DNA of 64,000 nucleotides from Dokdonella sp. (lineage in GTDB: Bacteria; Pseudomonadota; Gammaproteobacteria; Xanthomonadales; Rhodanobacteraceae), in NCBI GenBank assembly GCA_016712865.1, contig JADJQH010000008.1:1-64000 (forward strand). The letters are read 5' to 3'. Below the pieces are notes generated by a model, which was not told the DNA's origin, ran no database searches, and saw nothing but the letters and a program-made list of their open reading frames with translations. Position numbers and translations under genes: made by a program. This document shows, in pieces, positions 1-9,176 of the stretch. Every line of letters starts with the position of its first letter. Position 1 is the stretch's first letter.

Positions 1-196
1 GCCGGCGTGGGCCCATCAAACTGCCGTAAGAACCAGGGCCGCGAGCGCAGGAGCGGTAAACGATTCGAGAACCGGGTGCGCGACATGGCAGGACGAGGCG
101 GCGAAGGATGGCCAGCTTTCCATACCCGTGCGCGTCTCTGGGCGTGAGACGCGCTGGAACCGGACGCGGGATGCGGCGTGGCGTGAATCCTCGAGC
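1..196. other. Contig-edge sequence without a recognisable gene
   Basis: I see no supportable gene, RNA or repeat here. The stretch lies downstream of the stop of the first broken gene (stop at 197-199 on the minus strand). Short frames exist on both strands but resemble no family I know, and base-level errors in this end of the window make any call unsafe. Confidence 0.4.
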
Positions 197-627
197 TTAA
201 AGCTCAAACCCGTCGCTGAAGATCTCGTCGGTGATGATGGTAATCGGCCCATCTTGCTGGTGGTTGCCGCAGTTGTAGTGCAGGCTGTCCGGCGCATTGC
301 GGGTACCGACGAATAGTCAGTCTGCGGTTCTCTGCTGGCGCTGTTGTTGGTGACGCCGTCACAGCTTCAGGTTGGCGGAGCCTGTGGTGTTGGTGGTATT
401 GATGTTGAACGGATGCACGCTGCTGGTGCCCTGCATGACGAACTGGTATCTCTGGCTACCGAAACAAGGTCAGCGGCGGATTGTTCTGGCCATTGATTGA
501 CCAGGCCGACATACCCACGGCATTGACGTTGAAGGTGGTGGCGCCCCCGCAAACGCAGGGGCAGTGAATGCATACGGGATGCGACAAGCGCAATTGATGT
601 GGCGATCTGAATGGAACGAGCGAGCAA
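197..627 (-). pseudogene. Cupredoxin-like secreted protein, frameshifted; C-terminal IFSDGFEL tail
   Basis: A small exported protein read on the minus strand across several frames. A hydrophobic start (MLARSIQIATSIALVAS, near 627) looks like a signal peptide. Next comes NAVGMSAWSINGQNNP, then a segment reading HPFNINTTNTTGSANL, and finally NAPDSLHYNCGNH, which matches the copper-ligand region (Cys and His) of small plastocyanin-like domains. The chain ends TDEIFSDGFEL at a TAA stop (197-199). That tail resembles those of two other exported proteins in this window (19309-20115 and 37596-39401). At least three frame changes and an in-frame TGA near 315 break the reading. I suspect sequencing error because the neighbours are broken in the same way. 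The start and the copper function are inferred. Confidence 0.5.
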
Positions 628-852
628 CGGTATGGTGATCTTCCTTCAGGACGGTGAAACCTGCCGCAACAGACGGTTTTCCTGCGGCATTGGGAGATAA
701 GTACCGAAACAGTTCGGTCCGGTTGCATGATTCGGCCTGGTCGGGCGCTTCTACTTTCGCTTCGCCCGCTCCGGCTGATCCGGACATCGCAGATAATAGG
801 TATTTCAGGCCCTGGGCTTGCAAGCTCTAGCCCTTCATCGGAGCCAGTACGA

Positions 853-1184
853 ATGACCCAGCTTACCTGCTTGTCCAGTTTGGTACGTCGGAATTTGCCT
901 ATGCGGATCGGGGGCGGGTGCAGCATGCCTGAATGCGACATGAGTGGCCGCTGGACGCCGCAACGAGCGCAAGCGACGAGGGCGATCGCACGATCAAGGA
1001 TGCCTACGAGCAAACACGCTTCGCCGATGGCGACTCGGTGGTTGTGACTGGCGACCTGAAGGTGAAAGGCTCTTCGCTGGTGGTGAAGGTTGGAACCAAG
1101 GTCCGAAACATCCGCCTGGTCGAAGGTGATCACGACATCGACTGCAAGATCGAAGGCATTGGCGCAATGAAGCTCAAGTCCTAA
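853..1184 (+). pseudogene. PhnA/YjdM zinc-ribbon protein, frameshifted in its N-terminal half
   Basis: The C-terminal part (933-1184) reads clearly as the PhnA/YjdM domain: [17 protein letters not shown], then [17 protein letters not shown] and [15 protein letters not shown]. The N-terminal zinc ribbon lies in other frames. SEFAYADRGRVQHA is followed by a segment that would read CPECGHEWPL if single C and G bases were restored. The ATG at 853 fits the family's usual start just before the first Cys pair. The family is about 110 residues, which this span matches. Despite its old name it is not needed for phosphonate breakdown; its role is unclear. The missing bases are in short C and G runs, pointing to sequence error rather than decay. 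Confidence 0.7.
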
Positions 1185-1319
1185 TTCGTGCGCAAGGCCC
1201 GAAAACACGGCGCGGTGGCTCGCCCGGGATTTCGTGAGCTGGGATAACAACGCCTGCGACCGCGGGGGCGGTACGCAGGCGTTGGCTGGCGATGGATTGC
1301 CGGTTGAGGAGCGCGTTGA

Positions 1320-3486
1320 ACCCAACTTGGATTCTTTCTCCATCAGCTTCTCGACCAGGCTGTTCGGCACTTCGGCGTGGTTGTCGAATTCCATGGTGAA
1401 GGTGCCGCGACCGCGTGTGGCTGAGCGCAGGAAGTTGATGTAGCCGGAACATCTCGGCCAACGGAACCTGGCCCTGCACGAAGGTTTGCGGGCCCTTCTG
1501 GCCCTGCTCGCTGACCGTGCCACGGCGGCGGCTGACGTCGCCGATGATGTCGCCGAGGCATTCCGCCTCGGTCACCACTTCCACGCCCATGATCGGCTCC
1601 AGCAACTTGGGTCGTACGTTACCGACTAGGGCCGCTTCGCGGGTACAACCCTTGCCGGCAATCTCGTTGTTTTCGCCAGTGCCGAGGAGTCGACGTCATG
1701 GAACTTGCCATCGATCATTCGTAAGCGCCTTGAAATCGACCACCCTTGTATCCGGCCACCTGACCCTTGCGGCTCTTTGCGCGGATCGCATGTTCGACCG
1801 CCGGGATGTATTCATACGCGGGATGCGGCCGCCGACGATTTCGTCGGAGAACTCGATGCCGGTACTCGGGTTCGGCCGGGCTCGAAGATCATCTCTCTAC
1901 TTCGGCGAACTGGCCGGAACCGCCGGACGGCTTGTGCGTGTAGGTGAGTTCGACCGACCGCCGAAGGCCTCGCGGAAGTTGACCTTGGCTTGCCCATCAC
2001 CGCTTCCACGCCCAGCTCGGTGCGCATGCGGTCGACGGTGATTTCAGGTGCAGCTCGCCCATGCCCTTGAGCACGGTTTTCACTTTTGTTTCCTTGTCCA
2101 ATTCCTGACGCGGGGAGTGATCAACCGGGGCCACCTCGTAGACGCGGTGTGCATCTTGCTTGATGTCGTTGGGGTTCTTGGTGTTCACCAAAACAACAGA
2201 TCACCCCCCCCGAGAACCGGAAGCGCGGGGGCACGGCACGTAAAGCGGGATTCGGACAGTTAGTCGCCGGGGTCAGTCGTCTTGCATCAAAGGGGAATGA
2301 GCGGATGTCGCCATCACGAACTTCTTGGAGTGTTCCGGGAAAGTGGCGTTTTTCACTGGGATTGATGAACGAGGGATGAGGTTCTTCTTGCTTTTTAGGC
2401 CAGGATGAGTTGGGGGTCGACCTTCGGGACTGCGCCCTATCAGATGCGGCTTGGGGTGGGAGTGCGTTTGAACTGGTCAAGATCATCCGGAAGCGAGTTG
2501 GGGTACTGGTGCATGGTTTCGCACTCCCCCCCGGCCCGTTAACTTGGCGTTGTTGTATCGATCCAGCGAAATGCCAACGTTCTGCGTCCTGATATTGCAT
2601 TGGGTCGACTACGCCATGGAGCAACTGCTGAACGCCCTTGTTGCGATAGGACGAACTGCAGAATACCGGCACCAGCTATTGCCGTGGATGGCAATTTCTT
2701 TGCGGATGCACTTCGCGAGCATGACCGGGTCGTGCTCGCCGGTTTCCAGCAGGCGCTCGAAGGCGCTCGTCGTCGGCGGCCCGCGCGGATTCCAGAAGAT
2801 CCTGGCGCAGCTTGGCAACTGGTCGACCCAGTCGTTGTCGACGGTCGAGGGAACCTGGAGGCGGGCGCGATCTTCCAGCGGCACCGATTCCCACTTGCTG
2901 TCCTTGTCGTCCGAAATCCAGATGTATCCAAGGCCGGCGACCAGATCGGCCATGCCGCAGAACCCGTCATTGCTGCCGAGCGGCACCTGGCACAGCAGGA
3001 CGTTGGCGCCCAGGCGCTCGCGGATGCCCTTCACGCAATGCGCGAAGTTGGCGCCGATGCGATCCATCTTGTTGACGTAGCACAGGCGCGGCACATTGTA
3101 CTGGTCGGCCAGGCGCCAGTTGGTTTCGGTCTGCGGCTCGACACCGGCGACGCCATCGAACACCACCACGGCACCGTCCAGCACGCGCAGGGCGCGATTC
3201 ACCTGGATGGTGAAATCGACGTGTCCCGGGTGTCGATCACGTTGACCTGGCGACCCTTCCACTCGGTGGAAACCGCCGCGCTCTGATGGTGATGCCGCGC
3301 TTGCGTTCCCGCTCCATGTAGTCGGTCGTGGTCGACCCTCGCCGTCCTTGGTGTCGTGAACGTCGACGATCTGGTGCTTGCGCCCGGTGGAATACAGCAC
3401 GCGCTCGGTGGTGGTGGTCTTGCCTGCGTCGATGTGGCGATGATTCCGATGTTGCGGTAGAGCTTGAGCTCTTTCTGCCTGGCCAT
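1320..3486 (-). pseudogene. Translation elongation factor G, non-str-operon type, with many frameshifts
   Basis: A full-length EF-G (about 700 residues) read through all three minus frames with at least eight frame changes. Visible in order: MARQKELKLYRNIGIIA, HIDAGKTTTTERVLY (P-loop), YMERERKRGITI (switch I), NVIDT then GHVDFTI (G3), YVNKMDRIGANF (G4), VFCSSSYRNKGVQ, a domain III segment with GMGELHLK, and domain V ending GYINFLRS and TFTMEFDNH. The exact stop cannot be fixed; about 1320 is an estimate. Its sequence (NWRLADQYNVPRLCYVNKMDR) differs from the usual gammaproteobacterial str-operon EF-G, and no rpsL, rpsG or tuf lies nearby, so it is probably a second EF-G. Frameshifts may be base-calling errors near the contig end or true decay. 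Confidence 0.75.
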
Positions 3487-3833
3487 GATGGTTCTCTGAT
3501 ACCTGGTTGAACGATGGGTCGGACGGATCCGCGAAAGGTGCCGCTTCTCCTGCCGGACTCGACGACACTGGTGCCCACAGCATCGGTGCGCGGCAAGGCG
3601 CTGCTGTCGTGACCATGTCGAGGGAACGGTGCCGAAGACCCGTTTGCAAACCAGACCGGAGTCCTGGGGCTCAGGCTCAGCCTGAATTCGGCGCGCGCAT
3701 TTTGACACGAAGCCCAAGGCAAACGGGCGGATCAGCCAGGCTCGGGCCAAAGGCTTCGGTTCAGGCAGGGGATCCGTGGCTCGCGGAGTCCAGGCAGGCC
3801 GGCATGCGCGGCATTGCGCCCGCGCGGACAAGC
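3487..3833. other. Intergenic stretch, nothing recognised
   Basis: The 347 bases between the EF-G start and the stop of the ADOP permease hold no gene I can support. Both flanking genes are on the minus strand, so this is the EF-G leader and the permease 3' side. I saw no strong hairpin followed by a T run and no repeat of the families found elsewhere in the window. Confidence 0.4.
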
Positions 3834-6544
3834 TCAGTAGCCGCGCATGGCCTCGACCGGGTGGACGCGTGCGGCCTTCAGGGCCGGCACAAGCGTTGCC
3901 AGCAGGGTCGTCAGCGCCAAAACCAGCATGACCATGGCCAGCGTGAGCGGATCAAAAGGCGACACTCCGTACAGCACAGACGCCATCCAGCGGCCCATCG
4001 GTACGGCAAGCAACAGGCCGATCAACAGGCTGCTGACCGTGAGCACCAAGGCACCGCGCAGCACCAGGCGCAGCACATCGTTGGCGGTCGCACCCACAGC
4101 CATGCGAACGCCGAAGTCGCGTACCCGTTGTTGCACCGACCAGGCAAGAATGCCGAACACGCCGACCATCGCCAGCAGCAAGGCCAGGCTCGCAAAGGCC
4201 AGTACAAGGACAGCGCGGAAACGATGCCGGGAGGTGGCGTCGGCAGCGATCTCCTCCAGGGTCATCAAATCGCTGACCGTCACCAGTTGTTCGGTGTCCA
4301 CGCGCGCGATGGCGGCGCGAACCTGCGGGATGAGCGCGCTGGCGCTGCCGACCTTGGGCTGCACCAGCAGGAAGATGTCGTCGGTCGGCCGCTGCGCCAA
4401 GGGCACGTAGATTTTCGGTGCGGCATCGATCTCGGTCGCGCGCGCCATGACGGGTGCGGAAACGCCGACAATTTCACGCACGGTCACCTTGGCGTCCGGG
4501 GCAGTCGAGGTGCGGATGGCGATGCGCGCGCCCAGCGGCGTGATACCGCCCAGGTGCGTGTCGACAAAGGTCTGGTTGACCATGCACACCGGCACGCTGT
4601 CGGCGCGATCGGTGTCGGAAAATTCGCGGCCGCTCAACACGCGGATATCCAGCGCGGACAAGTAGCCGGGGCTGACAATCTGGTAATCGGCAACGGCTTG
4701 CTGGCCCTTGGCCTGCGCAGCCGCACCCTCCACATCGAATGCGGCATTGCCTATGGTGCCTCCAGGTGTGCCCATCGGCAGCGCGCTGGACCAAGCCAGC
4801 TGCTTCACGTTGCCGCTGGCCAGCACCTGGCGTTCGATCTCGTCGAAAACTGAAGCAGCGATGCGTCGGTGGGATAGCGATCCCCGATCGGATCGACCAG
4901 CAGGGTCAAGGTTTCCCCGGCGCGATAACCGCGATCCACGTACTGCATGGCCAGCAAGGTGCGCAGCAACAGGCCGGCACCAAACAGCAGCACCACGGCC
5001 GTGGCCACTTCGGCAACCACCAGCAGATTGCGCATCTTGCCGCCACGCCCGCTGCTACCGCGGGTTTCCGAGCCGATGGCCGCGGCCGGTGCTTGCCGGG
5101 TTGCAGCCCAGGCCGGGCCGATGCCAAACAGCAGGCCGACCAACACACTGGCAAGCAGACAGAAACCCAATACGCGCAGGTCAAAATGCAGCTCCACTCC
5201 GCCGGGCAGCAGATCCTGCGGAATCAGGTTGGGTGCAATCTGCAGAATGAGTGCGCCCAACAGCAGACCGAGCGCGCCGCCGAGCAAAGCCAGGATCAAG
5301 CTCTCGACCAGCATTTGCCGCATCACCCTCCAGCGGTTGGCACCCAGGGCCGCACGAATGGCAAATTCGCGGCGACGCGCGTTGGCGCGGGCCAGCAGCA
5401 GATTGGCCACGTTGGCGCAGCAAATCAGCAGCACGAAGCCGACCACGGCCAGGAACAGCATGGCGGTTTGGCGCAAGTCGGTACCGAACAAGGCAGCCTG
5501 TAACGGTTCAATCGCAATGCCCAGGCCCTGATTGGCCTCGGGGAAAGTCGCGGGCCAAACCAGCGGCAACCACCGCCATGTCAGTCGAGGCCGCTTTCAG
5601 GTCGGCATCGGCACGCAAGCGCCCCACCACGCGCAAAAGCGATCACTGCGATCTTCGGTGCTGGCGGAAAGGATCGGAATCATCGCCCACATGCTGGCGC
5701 GACCGATCATTTGTGCCTGCTCGGGAACCACGCCGAGCACGTTGAACATTTCGCCATCCAGGCGCAGGTCATTGCCGACGATGCCGGGGTCGGCGTTGAA
5801 GCGGCTGCGCCAGAATGCTTCGCTCAACACCACAACATTGCGCTCGGCCTTGTCGTCTTCGGGCTTGAAGGTGCGCCCGACCAGCGGTTGGATACCCAGC
5901 ACGTCGAAGATGCCGGCAGTCACCCATTGGCGCGGTACGGTTTGCGCCGCACCATCCGGGTTGGCCAGCACCATGCTGCCCACATTGGGGACGAAACCCG
6001 CCACGCTTTGCAGACTCTGGCTGCGCGCTTGCCAGTCGTTGAGGTTGGTCGCTGACACCGCCCCGCTGGAGGAATTCGTGCTGGATTCGCTCATCATCAC
6101 CAGCTGTTCGGCTTCGGGCAGCGGCAACGCGCGCAGCAGGGTCGCATCGGCCAAGGCGAAAATTGCACAATTGGCACCGATCCCAAGAGCCAGGGTGAAA
6201 ATCGCTACGACACTGAAGGTGAGCTGGTTGCGCAAGCCGCGCATGGCATGGCGCAGATCGGTGCCGACATCGGACCACAGTGATCCTGCCGGCATGCCCG
6301 GCGTCGGCAATTCCACCGTTTGCGCCTGACGCAAGGGCCGCATGTGCTCAACCAGCGAATCCGGATCAACCAGTTCGTCCATCGCAACGCGGCAGGCTTC
6401 GGCTTCGCTGCTGCCGTGGCGGCGCAGTTCTTCGTAGCGTTCGTCCAGATGCTGGGACAGTTCTTCGACGATTTCCGCTTCGCGGCCTCCGTCCAGATCC
6501 AGGTGGGTGAGGCGCTGGCGCAGATGGTGAGTCCAGTCAGGCAT
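3834..6544 (-). CDS. ADOP-family ABC transporter permease (MacB-like core plus FtsX domains), three frameshifts in this assembly
   Basis: About 900 residues of a duplicated-permease (ADOP) protein. The N-terminus (MPDWTHHLRQRL, then a helical segment with EELSQHLDERYEEL) is the usual cytosolic prefix. It is followed by the first membrane helix (LTFSVVAIFTLALGIGANCAIF), a periplasmic MacB-type core, an FtsX domain with ANVANLLLARANARRREFAIRAA in two pieces, a second core, and a C-terminal FtsX domain ending VHPVEAMRGY. Reading needs frame changes near 5640 (T run), 5546 (C run) and 4850 (T run), all homopolymers, so sequence error is likely. It overlaps the PadR gene upstream by 8 bases, the common PadR-ADOP arrangement. 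No ATPase gene is adjacent. Substrate unknown; peptide or drug efflux is the family-level guess. Confidence 0.85.
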
Positions 6545-6896
6545 GGGAGCTGCTCGTGATCAGGCGCATGGATTGGACAAAGGTTTCCCACGTCTCGCGC
6601 TGGCGCGCGAGCACGCGGCGACCCTCGGGTGTCAGAGAATAGAAACGCCTGCGGCGCTGGCCGGCCTTCTCGACCCAGCGACCCTGCAGCCACTGGCGCT
6701 CTTCCAGCCGGTAAAGCAGGGGATACAGCGAGGCGACATGGAACTTGAGCTGGCCCTGCGAGCGGGTTTCGATCAGTTTGCTGATTTCATAGCCGTGGCG
6801 CGCACGGCTCTCGACGATGGAAAGGATGATCAGCTCGGCCGAGCCCTTCTTCATTTCGCGCTCGAGCGTTCGGGTGTCGATATCTGTCATAGCCAC
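6537..6896 (-). CDS. PadR-family transcriptional regulator
   Basis: A 119-residue winged-helix regulator of the PadR type. The core reads GSAELIILSIVESRARHGYEISKLIETRSQG, then the recognition and wing region FHVASLYPLLYRLEERQWLQGRW, and YSLTPEGRRVLA at the end of the DNA-binding domain. PadR proteins of this size are dimeric repressors. This one starts the operon with the ADOP permease (8-base overlap) and probably represses it. The start taken is GTG at 6896, which has a GGAG nine bases upstream. An ATG two codons later (6890) is the alternative but sits farther from that site. Confidence 0.9.
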   Translation of the reverse strand: MAMTDIDTRTLEREMKKGSAELIILSIVESRARHGYEISKLIETRSQGQLKFHVASLYPLLYRLEERQWLQGRWVEKAGQRRRRFYSLTPEGRRVLARQRETWETFVQSMRLITSSSHA

Positions 6897-7007
6897 ATAT
6901 TGCTACTCCACAGATGCGACAGGCAATGTGCCGAATGTCATGCCGGGTCAGGAGTGAAATTTGCGGGAGCAGGCCCGCGCTGCACGGGCGAGTCCGCGTG
7001 CGAGCAG

Positions 7008-7451
7008 CTACAGCGGTGCGAGCCAGATAAAGGGGTGAAGCGGCAGGTTCCGCAACACGCTGAACGCGACCACCAGCACCAGCCAGAGCCGGGCATCGGT
7101 CAGCCAGCCGGTGGCCGGATCAGGGCCGCGCAGGGAGCGCAAAAGCATCAGCGGCAGCAGTGGAATGGCCAGGGTAGCCAGCAGGTTCATGCGCAAGGCG
7201 AGCAGCGGATCCCCGTGGATCAGGGCGTGCACGGCGCGCGTTGCTCCACAGCCCGGGCAGAACAGGCCGGTCAGCGCATGAAACGGGCAGCCGGGAAGCA
7301 GGCTGTCGGCAGCGTAGGGATCGGCCTGCGTCAGAACCGCGACGACCAGCAGGCTGGCCGCAGCGAGTGCGGCGGGCCCGAGCCAGGGCAGCGCGGAGAT
7401 GTGCGTGCGCAGGTCCTCAAGCCTGGCTACGGACGGGCGCCAATCGCTCAT
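7008..7451 (-). CDS. DUF2752 family membrane protein
   Basis: A small membrane protein whose signature is CPFHALTGLFCPGCGATRAVHALIHGD, typical of DUF2752. Hydrophobic helices lie on both sides (PWLGPAALAAASLLVVAVL and LLATLAIPLLPLMLL) with another near the C-terminus. I take ATG 7451 because it overlaps the stop of the CD225 gene as ATGA; the frame is open further upstream but that extension is low-complexity read-through. Function is unknown. DUF2752 genes often sit beside CD225/zinc-ribbon proteins, as here, so the pair is probably co-translated. Confidence 0.85.
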   Translation of the reverse strand: MSDWRPSVARLEDLRTHISALPWLGPAALAAASLLVVAVLTQADPYAADSLLPGCPFHALTGLFCPGCGATRAVHALIHGDPLLALRMNLLATLAIPLLPLMLLRSLRGPDPATGWLTDARLWLVLVVAFSVLRNLPLHPFIWLAPL

Positions 7452-7807
7452 CTGCCCAGGCCGATGCTGACTGCCACCAGGCCAAAGTAGAGCAGGATGA
7501 ACAGCAGGCCAAGGCCAAGGGATACCCAACTCCAGGTGGCCGCATTGCGCGCGGATTGGCGAGCCCCCGCCACATCGCCGGCGCCGACTTTCGAATCGAC
7601 CTGGGCGGCATACACGATGGCCACGATGCCGGTCGGCAGGCAGCAGAACAGGGTCGCAAGGATGGCCCAGACCAGATAGTTGTCGACCTTCTCATAGGTC
7701 GCCGGGGTCGAAGGCGACGCATACATCTGCGTGGGCAGGCTTGCTCCGCAGCGACTGCAAGTTACCGCCGAATCGACGTTCGGCTGCGCGCAATTGGGAC
7801 AATACAT
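7448..7807 (-). CDS. Zinc-ribbon CD225/dispanin-type membrane protein
   Basis: 119 residues. The N-terminus is a four-cysteine zinc ribbon (MYCPNCAQPNVDSAVTCSRCGA). A CD225-like two-helix domain follows: YLVWAILATLFCCLPTGIVAIVYAAQV, a short loop SKVGAGDVAGARQSARNA, and a second helix WSWVSLGLGLLFILLYFGLV. The CCLPTGIVAIVYA core with its loop is the family hallmark. It is co-translated with the DUF2752 gene through an ATGA overlap. Bacterial members have no assigned role; membrane organisation is only an inference from the eukaryotic relatives. Confidence 0.88.
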   Translation of the reverse strand: MYCPNCAQPNVDSAVTCSRCGASLPTQMYASPSTPATYEKVDNYLVWAILATLFCCLPTGIVAIVYAAQVDSKVGAGDVAGARQSARNAATWSWVSLGLGLLFILLYFGLVAVSIGLGR

Positions 7808-7897
7808 TCAGCAACTCCCCCTGATTCCATCCGAGCAAGCTGCATCGTACACGAGCGCAGGTCGCCGGCAGACTTCCAACGACCGGTCGTTCGGCAT

Positions 7898-8015
7898 TTA
7901 AGGAAGGTCTGAACAAGTATTGTCGCGAGCAAGCTCGCTCCCACCATTGCTTGATTTTGTGGGAGCGAGCTTGCTCGCGACGAATGAGTTCCGTACTTGT
8001 TCAGAGTTTCCTTAA
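7898..8015. repeat. REPIN copy A (two inverted REPs with outer terminal repeats)
   Basis: Two REP cores face each other: reverse at 7921-7944 and forward at 7959-7981, core GTGGGAGCGAGCTTGCTCGC, separated by the 14-base loop CATTGCTTGATTTT. Imperfect outer arms (AAGGAAGGTCTGAACAAG on the left, its near-complement on the right) extend the unit to about 118 bases between TTAAGG and CCTTAA. Copies B (12016-12131) and C (44448-44560) share this structure. The core equals that of the REPs around rayT at 27.5 kb. Confidence 0.85.
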
Positions 8016-8045
8016 GGGGCTCGCACGTCACCGTGGGCGCGCTGC

Positions 8046-8440
8046 CCCTGTAGGGCGGATAGGCAGGGGCCTGCGCCGTCTTGGTGGGGGGGGGGGCGGG
8101 GGGGGGGGTTGTTGGTGGGGGGGGGGGGGGGGGGGGGGCGCCGGCGCGTACAAATGAGGGGTTGTGCGAGGCCCGCGGCTTATCCACCCCTTGAGGGCGC
8201 CTGCCCTGTAGGGCGGATAAGCAACGCGCCCTTGCTGGGCCGCGCAGGATCGTTGTCGTTGGATGCGCCCTGCGGACTTATCCACCCTACTTGTTCGAGC
8301 ATCCAGGTGCGCCCTGCCCCTGTAGGGCGGATAAGCAACGCGCATCCGCCGTCTTGCTGTGCGCGTAATCGCAGCCGTGCGCAGGATCGTTGTCGTTGGA
8401 TGCGCCCTGCGGACTTTCCCAAGCAACGGGCGTCCCGTGT
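8046..8440. repeat. Duplicated repeats of the GTAGGGCGGATAAGC family
   Basis: The motif CTGTAGGGCGGATAAGCAAC occurs at about 8207 and 8322, with a diverged copy at about 8049. A second block, GCAGGATCGTTGTCGTTGG followed by ATGCGCCCTGCGGACTT, occurs at about 8247-8282 and 8381-8416. The first ends in TTATCCACCCTAC, the complement of the first motif. So this stretch is a tandem duplication of an inverted-repeat unit. A cleaner member of the same family lies at 33455-33535. No gene is supported here. Confidence 0.7.
8086..8138 (+). repeat. Poly-G tract (runs of 11, 11 and 22 G)
   Basis: Three long G runs (8086-8096, 8098-8108, 8117-8138), broken by single C and short T-rich bridges. Runs this long are rare in bacterial chromosomes and could form a quadruplex. 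Run length is also where sequencing is least reliable, so the true length is doubtful. It sits inside the repeat block and in no gene. Confidence 0.6.
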
Positions 8441-8469
8441 TTATCCAACCAAGGCCGCAGGCACCGCGT

Positions 8470-9162
8470 TCAGGTCTCTGCCCAGCGCCTGAGCAGGTTG
8501 TGATAGACGCTGGTAAGCGTGAGCACCGCGGCGTGGTCGGCTCCGCTTGCGGTCAGGGTCTGGATCGAGGTGTCCAGTTCAAACAGAAGGCGGCGCCGGC
8601 CTTCGTCGCGCACCAGGCTTTGCATCCAGAAAAAACAGGCAACCCGCGCGCCGCAGGTCACCGGCTGAACCTTGTGCAGGCTGCTGGCCGGATACACCAC
8701 GCAATCGCCGGCCGGAAGTTTCACCTCATGCTCGCCGTAGGTGTCGCTGACGATGAGCTCGCCGCCGTCGTACTCGTCGGGCTCGCTCAGGAACAGGGTG
8801 CAGGCAATATCGCTGCGCATCTGGCCAGCAGGTTGCCCGGGCGTTGCCGCTACCGCCATTACCGAGCCATCGACATGGAAACCGTACTCGCCACCGCCTT
8901 CATAGCGGTTGAAGCGTGGCGGCAGGAAACGCAGGGGCAGGGCGGCGGCATGGAACAACGGGTTGGCGCCCAGCAGCTGCAATACGCGCTGGCCGAGTTG
9001 TTCGCGCAGCGGCGAGGAATCGGCCAACTGCTGGTTGCGCTTGACCCGCGCACCCTGCGCGCCCACGGTTGCACGGCCATCAATCCAGTCTGCCGAATCC
9101 AACGCGCGGCGGAATTCGGCAATCTGGTCTGCGTCAAGCACCCCGGCAACGTGCAGCAGCAT
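8470..9162 (-). CDS. PKHD-type Fe(II)/2-oxoglutarate hydroxylase (PiuC/YbiX family)
   Basis: 230 residues, the usual family length. Iron and 2-oxoglutarate ligands are visible: [11 protein letters not shown] gives the H-x-D pair, and [17 protein letters not shown] gives the distal His, with an Arg shortly after in [28 protein letters not shown] is the typical strand region. PiuC-type proteins are cytosolic oxygenases almost always found next to a siderophore TonB receptor. Here the receptor ends 15 bases upstream on the same strand, so the two are one transcript and probably share its Fur control. The substrate is unknown in the family. Confidence 0.9.
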   Translation of the reverse strand: MLLHVAGVLDADQIAEFRRALDSADWIDGRATVGAQGARVKRNQQLADSSPLREQLGQRVLQLLGANPLFHAAALPLRFLPPRFNRYEGGGEYGFHVDGSVMAVAATPGQPAGQMRSDIACTLFLSEPDEYDGGELIVSDTYGEHEVKLPAGDCVVYPASSLHKVQPVTCGARVACFFWMQSLVRDEGRRRLLFELDTSIQTLTASGADHAAVLTLTSVYHNLLRRWAET

Positions 9163-9176
9163 GTTTCACCCAAATG

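Noticed and set aside
456-1523. Long minus-strand open frame of 355 residues
   Set aside because: It joins the antisense of phnA to parts of EF-G and the cupredoxin gene because of frameshifts; it is not one gene.
3507-4853. Plus-strand open frame of 448 residues
   Set aside because: It is the antisense of the ADOP permease, with His/Gln-rich shadow composition and no family match.
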